A DNA stretch of 5,428 nucleotides from JAFDVL01 sp043736395. Its GTDB lineage: Bacteria > Acidobacteriota > Blastocatellia > RBC074. The translations under genes were made by a program, and so were the position numbers. How positions within the stretch are numbered: the first letter of the stretch is position 1; the number at the start of each line of letters is the position of its first letter. Shown here one piece after another: positions 1 through 5,275 of the stretch. Location: NCBI GenBank assembly GCA_043736395.1, contig JAYTCQ010000166.1, positions 1 to 5,428 of the forward strand, in the 5' to 3' direction. Under the pieces are notes generated by a model, which saw only the letters and a program-made list of their open reading frames with translations, had not been told where the DNA came from and made no database searches.

Positions 1-375
1 GTACGTTTTTAGAAAACTCGTACACGCGTCAACGCGTAACTCTAAACATTCCTCGCCACGATTCTTGCGCTCCAATCACAAATATTTCGCAGCGCAAAAA
101 TAATTATTGCATTTGGTATTCATCTGCGTATAATCCGCTCCGTCCAACACAATACAGCCAGTAGCCATAAAGTTTGCGAGCCTTACACGCATGCTATCGA
201 AGTTAAATGTGAATGATGAATTTTCTGGTCTGCTGCGAAGCGAAGATGGGATTGCCACGTCAAGCGATGTGATGTTTTTCTATAGACTAATAGAAGGTTT
301 GTTTATAGGAAAACAATTGGTCTGTAGCGAGACTTGTTTCTCCATAGACTAATTAATGTAATCCGTCTAATTCAT
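1..375. other. Left flank of the cassette array, no supported gene
   Basis: I see no gene I can support here. A minus-strand reading frame of 60 codons (76-258) has no Shine-Dalgarno sequence and no recognisable motif; past its TGA the same frame stays open to the window edge. A plus-strand frame open at the left edge ends at a TAA at 101-103 and could be the tail of a gene, but it is too short to judge. Structures present are a hairpin at 1-23 (GTAC plus GTTTT, TAG loop, small bulge), two ACGCGT hexamers at 24-29 and 32-37, and the decamer ATAGACTAAT at 282-291 and 344-353 with an inverted, two-mismatch version at 316-325. The last two copies can pair as a stem over about 315-354. No attC with an R'' box, paired arms and an extra L'' base could be built ending at the cassette junction at 376/377. 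Confidence 0.5.
334..362 (+). promoter_or_regulatory. Candidate promoter upstream of cassette 1
   Basis: TTGTTT (334-339) and TGTAAT (357-362) are separated by 17 bp. The -10 matches the sigma-70 consensus at 5 of 6 positions, the -35 at only 3. It lies outside the cassette, just before the junction at 376, so it would serve whichever cassette sits first, as an integron Pc promoter does. In AT-rich DNA such matches arise by chance. Confidence 0.25.
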
Positions 376-399
376 GTTCGGCACTATGCGCTTTATAAG
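371..399 (+). promoter_or_regulatory. Candidate hybrid promoter across the cassette junction
   Basis: TTCATG (371-376) and TATAAG (394-399) are 17 bp apart; they match sigma-70 consensus at 3 of 6 and 5 of 6 positions. The -35 would lie in the flank and the -10 inside cassette 1, so the promoter would exist only in this arrangement. A start near 406 would leave a short leader of about 20 nt holding the AGGAGA ribosome binding site (415-420). It competes with the 334-362 candidate. Confidence 0.25.
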
Positions 400-1561
400 T
401 CGGCGTATTTTGGAAGGAGAATAATATGTCTCAATATGTTGAAGAAGAACTTGACCAATTAGTAAATCAATTGAGCGATATGGCTGAAACCGTAGCCCGT
501 GATGAAAATATCAGCAATTTCGATTTACGGCGCACACTTAGATTTCTTTCAAAGGTTATTCAAGTAGTTGAACAGGCTTTCCAAGATGTTCTATCTACAT
601 TGATTGAATTTAAGTATATTACTGCCGATGATTTACATTCGGGAAGATTAAAACAACTTGCCAAAGAGCTAGAACTTCTACAATCACGCAGCCGATACCG
701 TGATGCCGAAGAAATCTGTAGCCGATTACATCATTTAGGAGATTTTTATCGCTCAGAGATACGCCCTATTACAGAACAACTGCCCGAAAATGAACTTTGG
801 TGGGGCGTATTTCAACTATTAGATGAATATGAAGGGCGTATTATTATGTTGGTGCATCACTCTATCGGGAAGTTACAAAATTTGATTTCAGGAATGAATG
901 TAACCGAAATTAGTTTGGTTGCTGCTCACGATGCCGAAGCAATACGGGAATCATTGAGTAAACTCAGGTCTTTGAACAGCCAAATTTTGGGACTTTCAGG
1001 TAACGTCGGACTCTTGGAAATGACAGAAGACCGAGAATCATTAAGCAGAACAAGATTAAATATTTATCGAGGAGATATTCAAATGGGAGATAACTACACG
1101 GTAGGGCAAGGCATAGCTGGTAGAAACGTCCACGCGCACGACATGACGTTTCAACAAGTTGGTAGTCAGATTGAAAAATCTATTGATTTACCGCAATTGG
1201 CTGAAGAACTTTCAAAGTTGCGACAAGAAATGAAGCAACAGGCGACTGAAGCAGAACATGATATTGCCGTAAGCGATATAGCTAAAGCTGAACAAGCCGC
1301 AAAATCGAAAGACACTTCTAAAATTGCAGAATATTTAAAGTCTGCTGGAAGTTGGACTTTAGAGATTGCATCGAAAATTGGAGTGCCTGTTGCGATAGAA
1401 GCTATTAAATTAGCTACGGGTATTAAATAAAATTGTTTTTGATTATAACCCCGTGCCGAACAATTCAATGAACGTGAGGGCGAAACAGCGACTTTGTTAT
1501 CGCGTTGCTTTGTTTCCCTTAACGGGCTTGGCGGCGGTTTCGCCTCACGTCATCTCAAGCG
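377..1561 (+). mobile_element. Integron gene cassette 1
   Basis: The unit runs from the T after G376 to G1561, the integrase cleavage point within the R' box of the attC that follows its gene. Its first bases, TTCGGCAC, joined to G1561 would give GTTCGGCAC, the exact reverse complement of its own R'' side GTGCCGAAC (1453-1461). That perfect match is expected if the cassette circularises and integrates by IntI-type recombination. It holds one gene in the usual orientation, stop codon 24 bp before the R'' box. At about 1.2 kb it is longer than many cassettes. The left junction has no recognisable attC, so it may be inserted at an attI or a secondary site. Confidence 0.82.
426..1430 (+). CDS. 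Cassette-borne helical protein with GDNY/HAHDM motif, putative conflict-system component
   Basis: This is a 334-residue, probably cytoplasmic protein with no signal peptide or clear membrane segment. The start is supported by AGGAGA (415-420) five bases before the ATG. Residues 1-210 look almost wholly alpha-helical and charged, with heptad-like leucines; I do not recognise this part. Residues 213-246 hold a glycine-rich linker, GDIQMGDNY followed by GIAGRNVHAHDMTFQQ. From memory, very similar GDxY...HAHDxxF segments occur in bacterial proteins joined to caspase, TIR or NTPase conflict modules. Residues 254-333 form a compact C-terminal helical domain (LPQLAEEL, EAEHDIAV, AEYLKSAG, IASKIGVPVAIEAIK) of a type that often follows that segment, perhaps for oligomerisation or adaptor contacts. 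No catalytic motif is visible, so it may be a sensor or adaptor. GC looks lower than in the minus-strand genes to the right. Its exact role is unknown. Confidence 0.9.
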   Translation: MSQYVEEELDQLVNQLSDMAETVARDENISNFDLRRTLRFLSKVIQVVEQAFQDVLSTLIEFKYITADDLHSGRLKQLAKELELLQSRSRYRDAEEICSRLHHLGDFYRSEIRPITEQLPENELWWGVFQLLDEYEGRIIMLVHHSIGKLQNLISGMNVTEISLVAAHDAEAIRESLSKLRSLNSQILGLSGNVGLLEMTEDRESLSRTRLNIYRGDIQMGDNYTVGQGIAGRNVHAHDMTFQQVGSQIEKSIDLPQLAEELSKLRQEMKQQATEAEHDIAVSDIAKAEQAAKSKDTSKIAEYLKSAGSWTLEIASKIGVPVAIEAIKLATGIK

Positions 1562-1567
1562 TTTGGT
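1455..1567 (+). other. attC site 1 (cassette 1 recombination site)
   Basis: R'' is GCCGAAC (1455-1461), then a 10-nt spacer, L'' 1472-1486, a 50-nt variable terminal segment (1487-1536), L' 1537-1550, a second 10-nt spacer and R' GTTTGGT (1561-1567). L'' and L' form 14 base pairs with one extra G in L'' (1479 or 1480), the extrahelical base that gives attC its polarity; it points the same way as the gene. The right end reads CTCAAGCGTT, close to the classical attC ending. R'' and R' depart from RYYYAAC/GTTRRRY only at the fourth base of each box. Cleavage is predicted between G1561 and T1562. Confidence 0.9.
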
Positions 1568-2929
1568 ACTCTTGGTGCCCTTAAAAAAACATTATGGATA
1601 ACAAAGAAAACCAAGTCGAAGAATCTGAAGTTGATGTAAAGCTAGCCCCAACTTCTGAGATAAAAAAGCCTAAGCCGCCAAAGAAAAAGGCCAAATCGCG
1701 AAAGCGAAGTAAGAAGGCCGTGACAAATACGAATGGGAAAAGAGGTAGAAGGCCACTAGTCCCATTCCCAACAGTTCCATTGCAAACAGCTTTGGTGATA
1801 GCAGATGCGATTCAAGAACACGCCGCAAGCCAGAAAACCAGAAGGCTTACGTTATTTGAAAAACTTGGTCGTTCTCCAGATAGCGGTCCAAGTAGGTTGA
1901 TGATTACAAACTCAAGTCGTTATGGGCTTACGCGCGGCAATTATACATCAGAATTTATAGAATTGACGGAACTCGGCGGTAAGGCAACCAGTCCCGAAAT
2001 ATCAGAAATCGAAAGGATCAAAGCAAGATTTGACATCGGAATTGATTCCATTCCACCTTTCAGTCACCTATATCAAAAAAATAGAAATGGCAGAATCCCT
2101 TCGCCTGAAATAATGCGTGATTCGGTAGCAGAATTTGGCATTGATGAACACGACCGTAAAGAGTGTGTCGAAATATTTCTCGAAAATGCAAAGCATCTTG
2201 GGCTACTTCGTACGATTGCAGGGGCTGAACGCCTTGTACCTATAGAACAAGTTATTGAGGAAGGGGGCGGTGCAAATAAGACAAACGGAATCGTCACACA
2301 TTTAGAGCGCCAACCTGATAATCATATTGACCCCAAAGGAAAAAAGGACTGGAAACGAATTTGTTTCTTTATTGCCCCAATTGGAAATGAAGGGCAAGAA
2401 GAAAGAAAGCATTCGGACATGATACTTGAATCACTAATTACTCGCGGTCTCGAAGGAGAAGGCTTTGAGGTTATCCGGGCAGACCGCATCACTGATCCTG
2501 GTATGATTTCAGGGCAGGTCATTGAATATCTTTTACATAGCGCACTAGTCGTCGCCGATCTATCGTTTCATAATCCAAATGTATTTTATGAACTTGCTAT
2601 TCGGCATATGGTTGGAAAACCAACCATTCATTTAATACGAAGCGGAGACCAAATTCCATTTGATGTCAAAGACTTCAGAACAATTGTTATCAATACTCAA
2701 GATAAATACGATTTAGTGGCTAAATTAGATACTTACCGTGCGGAAATAGCTAACCAAGTTAGAATAGCAATTGCAGGAGCCGAAAATGGCACTAATCCTA
2801 TTAAAGCATTCGCTAGAAATTTATCAGTTAGTTATGGCTGATACGTACCGAACAGTTATTGCAACGAAGCGGCGTAACTGGTAGGACAATTTTCTTTTAA
2901 TGCCACAATGCCGCTCGTTGAATAAATTG
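1562..2929 (+). mobile_element. Integron gene cassette 2
   Basis: The unit runs from T1562 to G2929, the cleavage points of the two attC sites. Its 5' end TTTGGTAC, with a preceding G, pairs with its own R'' side GTACCGAAC (2845-2853) with only one G-T wobble. It fits the R'' side of attC 1 (GTGCCGAAC) less well, so the outer bases travel with the cassette. The gene starts 32 bp from the cassette edge and stops just before the R'' box, a compact arrangement typical of cassettes. No promoter is evident in the 32-bp leader. The following DNA carries no further attC, so this is the last visible cassette. Confidence 0.85.
1594..2841 (+). CDS. Winged-helix-like plus nucleoside 2-deoxyribosyltransferase-like (TIR-like) protein, putative defence effector
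   Basis: This is a 415-residue cytoplasmic protein in three parts. Residues 1-53 are disordered, with a Lys/Arg-rich stretch at 24-53 that could contact nucleic acid. Residues 54-225 look like one or two winged-helix domains (RLTLFEKLGRSP, SSRYGLTRGNY, IELTELGGK, then FLENAKHLGLL); this assignment is by pattern only. Residues 253-395 match the nucleoside 2-deoxyribosyltransferase-like superfamily: ICFFIAPIG (256-264), RADRIT (295-300), VVADLSFHNPNVFYELAIRH (319-338) and IPFDV (354-358). E333 in the NPNVFYEL motif sits where this fold places its catalytic glutamate. Known relatives cleave N-glycosidic bonds of nucleotides or NAD, and TIR-like members act as immune effectors; that role here is inferred. 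ATG 1594 is the only plausible start because an in-frame TAA lies at 1582-1584. No Shine-Dalgarno sequence precedes it. Confidence 0.92.
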   Translation: MDNKENQVEESEVDVKLAPTSEIKKPKPPKKKAKSRKRSKKAVTNTNGKRGRRPLVPFPTVPLQTALVIADAIQEHAASQKTRRLTLFEKLGRSPDSGPSRLMITNSSRYGLTRGNYTSEFIELTELGGKATSPEISEIERIKARFDIGIDSIPPFSHLYQKNRNGRIPSPEIMRDSVAEFGIDEHDRKECVEIFLENAKHLGLLRTIAGAERLVPIEQVIEEGGGANKTNGIVTHLERQPDNHIDPKGKKDWKRICFFIAPIGNEGQEERKHSDMILESLITRGLEGEGFEVIRADRITDPGMISGQVIEYLLHSALVVADLSFHNPNVFYELAIRHMVGKPTIHLIRSGDQIPFDVKDFRTIVINTQDKYDLVAKLDTYRAEIANQVRIAIAGAENGTNPIKAFARNLSVSYG

Positions 2930-2935
2930 TTCGGC
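2847..2935 (+). other. attC site 2 (cassette 2 recombination site)
   Basis: R'' is ACCGAAC (2847-2853), followed by an 8-nt spacer, L'' CAACGAAGCGGC (2862-2873), a 36-nt variable segment, L' GCCGCTCGTTG (2910-2920), an 8-nt spacer and R' GTTCGGC (2929-2935). L'' and L' give 11 base pairs with one extra A in L'' (2867 or 2868), and the two spacers are equal in length. Polarity matches the upstream gene. R'' begins 5 bp after the stop codon at 2839-2841. Predicted cleavage is between G2929 and T2930. Confidence 0.9.
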
Positions 2936-2944
2936 GCAAAAGAC

Positions 2945-2967
2945 AGCGCGAACTAACAGTTCACGCT
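2945..2967 (-). terminator. Terminator-like hairpin downstream of the secreted-protein gene
   Basis: AGCGCGAACT (2945-2954) and AGTTCACGCT (2958-2967) form nine base pairs with one C/A mismatch and a 3-nt loop. On the minus strand it starts two bases after the stop codon of the 2970-4055 gene and is followed by TGTCTTTT, a short T-run. It lies 9 bp beyond attC 2 and could also limit transcripts arriving from the cassettes. The T-run is weak, so function is uncertain. Confidence 0.45.
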
Positions 2968-2969
2968 AC

Positions 2970-4055
2970 TTACATCAGCTTCAGAAACGGGTGATAGACA
3001 TAAATCTTCGAAAAATTTTTATCTAATCCGAAATGCCGTGCGATCACTAATGCTGGATTGAAAAACCATTCGCCGGGCACGGATTCCGGTTCCAGATTGT
3101 CGTACCAGGCCCATGGTGCGCGGGCTTTGTTTTTGAAGCCTTCCTGGCCTAAAAAATTCGTGCCGATCTTGCCGATTTTCTTTTCGACTTTGGTTTCTTT
3201 GCCGTCGGATTTCGCTCCCGTCACGGCGATTTTACCGTAGTCGAATTCTTCTCCGTACGTGTCATTCGTGCCGCCTTCAGCTCGCTTCCACAGCGTCTCC
3301 TGCATCGGAATTAAATCGTAGCTCAATGTCTTTCCACGCACTTCGTCGGCATCATCCGCTGCGCCTTTTGGTTCGTAAATTAACGTGCCTCTCGTTGATT
3401 TTCTGATTTGCTCGCGGCTGCCGGTGTAGCTGAAAACTCCGTGTCCTTTCGCTTCAGAAAAAATCATTGGATGCTGATCCTGGAGGTCAACGATTTCGCC
3501 GATATTTGAACGCGTATTTGTCGTTCGATATTTGTAAAAACGGTTATGCGCCATCGTCTCAGCGTAGACGACTACGGCATCGGCGAAATTCGTGCCGCGC
3601 TTTTCGGCTACGACTAAACAACCTTCCAAATCATTTTCGTGGGACAGCGCGATGTCATCGGCGAGGCCGCCGGTCGGGTCTTTTCCGGCGCGTCGAATTC
3701 CCTCTTTGATGAGCGCGTCAAGAATCGAACTATTGGCTTTGCCGCCTTTGTAATCTCTGGGGTGAAAGGTCGCGTAGCAAATAAAATAATGTGTCGTCGT
3801 TTCGATCAATGAGTAATAAACATAGGCTCGCAGGCGATGTTTGCGGTTGTCGAGGTTGTCCCAGTTGTTGTCGCCGTTCCAGTCTCCGTCGAAGTCAAAA
3901 TTCGTAATGTAATCAGCACGCGGTTCATCACCCAGACATTGATAAATGATGGGAGCGAATTGTTGCGCGATGGATTTTTCACGTTCCGGGCGCATCTTGG
4001 AGTTTTGCGCGAAGCACGCAGTGGCGATCATCAGCATCAATACACATCGAAGCAT
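2970..4055 (-). CDS. Secreted protein of unknown function with Asp-rich loop and HENDLEG motif
   Basis: This is a 361-residue protein with an N-terminal signal peptide: a hydrophobic core (LRCVLMLMIATACFA) with probable cleavage after A16, in an A-x-A-like context. C14 does not sit in a standard lipobox, so a lipoprotein is less likely. Visible motifs are DFDGDWNGDNNWDN (54-67), resembling a metal-binding acidic loop; an aromatic beta-strand block YVYYSL...HYFICYATFHPRD (78-101); SHENDLEG (138-145); EAKGHG (201-206); and PWAWYDN (314-320). The order of an aromatic strand followed by HxxDxEG recalls the Vps62/NPP1-type secreted proteins, where H, D and E lie in a putative metal site. That link is a resemblance only. 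GGAGG at 4066-4070 lies ten bases before the ATG. The gene converges on the cassette array, is transcribed separately from it and ends at the hairpin at 2945-2967. Confidence 0.85.
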   Translation of the reverse strand: MLRCVLMLMIATACFAQNSKMRPEREKSIAQQFAPIIYQCLGDEPRADYITNFDFDGDWNGDNNWDNLDNRKHRLRAYVYYSLIETTTHYFICYATFHPRDYKGGKANSSILDALIKEGIRRAGKDPTGGLADDIALSHENDLEGCLVVAEKRGTNFADAVVVYAETMAHNRFYKYRTTNTRSNIGEIVDLQDQHPMIFSEAKGHGVFSYTGSREQIRKSTRGTLIYEPKGAADDADEVRGKTLSYDLIPMQETLWKRAEGGTNDTYGEEFDYGKIAVTGAKSDGKETKVEKKIGKIGTNFLGQEGFKNKARAPWAWYDNLEPESVPGEWFFNPALVIARHFGLDKNFSKIYVYHPFLKLM

Positions 4056-4109
4056 TACTCAAGGTCCTCCAGCGATTCGAAAATTAAACTACTTGATTTT
4101 GATGCAGGA

Positions 4110-4138
4110 ATGATACGTGCGGTGGGATGGGACTACAA
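4110..4138 (-). promoter_or_regulatory. Candidate promoter of the secreted-protein gene
   Basis: On the minus strand, TTGTAG (4133-4138) and TATCAT (4110-4115) are 17 bp apart. The -10 matches the sigma-70 consensus at 5 of 6 positions, the -35 at 3 of 6. It would give a leader of about 50 nt before the ATG at 4055. It lies just inside the inverted-repeat boundary at 4154, so the gene need not rely on read-through from the inositol oxygenase gene. Confidence 0.35.
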
Positions 4139-4153
4139 ATTTTGTGACGAGAC

Positions 4154-4389
4154 ATGATTAACAAGATGAACAGGATGAAGAAAAATTGCTTATGCGGTTT
4201 GCAGATGAGTGCGCCAACCGACACTAGGCATTGCGATGATTGTCGATGGTTACGCAATCAAAATCTTCCTTTTCCCGTGAAATAATTAAAAATGAACAAT
4301 GGCGAATGAATAATGATTCATGAGTCGCATCCAACGGAAAATTGCTATAGCTACTGGTCTTCGTAAATCCTGTTCATCTTGTTAATCAT
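4154..4389. repeat. 236-bp segment bounded by perfect 23-bp inverted repeats (MITE-like)
   Basis: Positions 4154-4176 (core AACAAGATGAACAGGAT) and 4367-4389 are exact reverse complements over 23 bp. The enclosed 190 bp has no credible ORF. It contains a direct repeat AAAATTGCT (4182-4190 and 4338-4346), a hairpin ATTGCG/CGCAAT (4230-4235/4253-4258) and a 6-bp hairpin ATGAAT/ATTCAT (4306-4311/4316-4321). No target-site duplication is evident outside the repeats. I recall the AACAAGATGAACAGGATT type of sequence as a dispersed intergenic repeat in several environmental phyla. The segment could be a small non-autonomous element or two copies of that repeat in opposite orientation. It fills most of the gene-free interval 4056-4404. 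Confidence 0.75.
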
Positions 4390-4404
4390 ATCGCAACTTC
4401 ATTC

Positions 4405-5238
4405 TTACCACTTCAATTTGGCAGGGAAAAATTCTGAGACTAACTCTTCATAATACCCGCGCAGCTCTTCGAAATTTGGTTCGACTTCGACTTTCGAATA
4501 CAAATCGTACGGATTAAAAGCGTGAACGGATTTCAGCATTTCATGATCGCGTGGTGTCAGCAAATGTCCGTACTCGCCTTCACGATGGATGACGTAGCAC
4601 GAGTGATAACGCAGCATCCATAACGCTTCTTCAGGCAAATAATTTTTCACGACCTGATATAAATATTCGTCGTGTCCCCACGAAAGATGAACGTTATCCA
4701 GCCCGCATCCGGGTTCATAAATTCCATTCGGAGTATTCAGTTTTGGATTCTGCGAATCAGGATTTTCAGCGAACAATTCCGAATAAACAATCTTTTCAGA
4801 GAAAGCGCAGCCGACCGGATTTGTATCGCCGACGACCGCCCATTGCGGTTCATTAAATAAGCACAAAACTTTGCCGAGATCGTGGATCAGTCCCGTCAAA
4901 ATAAACCAGCGCGGATGCCCGTCCTGTCGAATGGCTTCGGCGGTTTGTAGGGCGTGAACGATTTGCGGCAAAGCCAAATCAGGATCGCTGTCATCAACCA
5001 ATTGATTCAACGATTCCATCGCTTCCCAGATGCTCATCTCGGCACGATTGAGTTGACCGTAATTGGCTTTTTGCGCAAGAACGAAATCAAGCGTTTGCTG
5101 GCGGTGATTTAAAGTGTACAGCTCTTTGACGCTGCTGCGAGTTTCGGCTTCGTAGTTGCGATAATTATCCGGCGCTTTGCCGTCGTGGATTAAGTGTGCG
5201 GGGACTTTATTAAGCGAGCTATGTAATGCGACTGACAT
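4405..5238 (-). CDS. MIOX: myo-Inositol oxygenase
   Basis: This cytoplasmic non-haem di-iron enzyme (EC 1.13.99.1) cleaves the ring of myo-inositol with O2 to give D-glucuronate, opening inositol to uronate catabolism. All six iron ligands of the family align: H95 (QIVHALQ), H119 and D120 (GLIHDLGK), H189 (SWGHDEY), H212 (RYHSCY) and D245 (NPYDLYSK). K123 and K249 stand where the animal enzyme contacts substrate. Other family blocks are YRNYEAE (26-32), HRQQTLDFV (45-53), DDSDPD (82-87) and WAVVGDTNPVGCAF (133-146). At 277 residues it is about the size of the 285-residue mammalian protein. The ATG at 5238 is chosen because AAGGAG precedes it by nine bases and homology begins soon after. The frame is open for 49 more codons upstream, but that stretch overlaps the preceding gene and has no family similarity. 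No terminator is evident downstream. Confidence 0.96.
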   Translation of the reverse strand: MSVALHSSLNKVPAHLIHDGKAPDNYRNYEAETRSSVKELYTLNHRQQTLDFVLAQKANYGQLNRAEMSIWEAMESLNQLVDDSDPDLALPQIVHALQTAEAIRQDGHPRWFILTGLIHDLGKVLCLFNEPQWAVVGDTNPVGCAFSEKIVYSELFAENPDSQNPKLNTPNGIYEPGCGLDNVHLSWGHDEYLYQVVKNYLPEEALWMLRYHSCYVIHREGEYGHLLTPRDHEMLKSVHAFNPYDLYSKVEVEPNFEELRGYYEELVSEFFPAKLKW

Positions 5239-5247
5239 AAAATTATT

Positions 5248-5253
5248 CTCCTT
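5248..5253 (-). promoter_or_regulatory. Ribosome binding site fixing the inositol oxygenase start
   Basis: AAGGAG on the minus strand lies nine bases upstream of the ATG at 5236-5238. It selects this internal methionine over the farther in-frame ATG at 5383-5385, which would overlap the coding end of the neighbouring gene in another frame. Confidence 0.75.
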
Positions 5254-5275
5254 TTTACAATAGTGCAGACAAAAA

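Noticed and set aside
142..208. GTCCAAC (142-148) and GTTAAAT (202-208), which fit the RYYYAAC and GTTRRRY consensus
   Set aside because: The two boxes do not complement each other and no paired L''/L' arms lie between them.
76..258. Minus-strand 60-codon frame, continuing in frame past its TGA to the window edge
   Set aside because: No ribosome binding site, no recognisable motif and no family resemblance. The continued openness past one stop could mean a decayed gene, but 25 codons are too few to claim that.
315..382. Hairpin at 315-354 plus GTTCGGC at 376 as a third attC
   Set aside because: The possible R'' (GGAAAAC) is a poor partner for GTTCGGC and the spacer between L' and R' would be over 20 nt against almost none on the other side, unlike the two real sites.
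4208..4258. GCGCCAAC...GGTTACGC with an internal hairpin as a further attC
   Set aside because: It spans only about 50 bp, the end boxes are mismatched, and there are no proper arms with an extra base.
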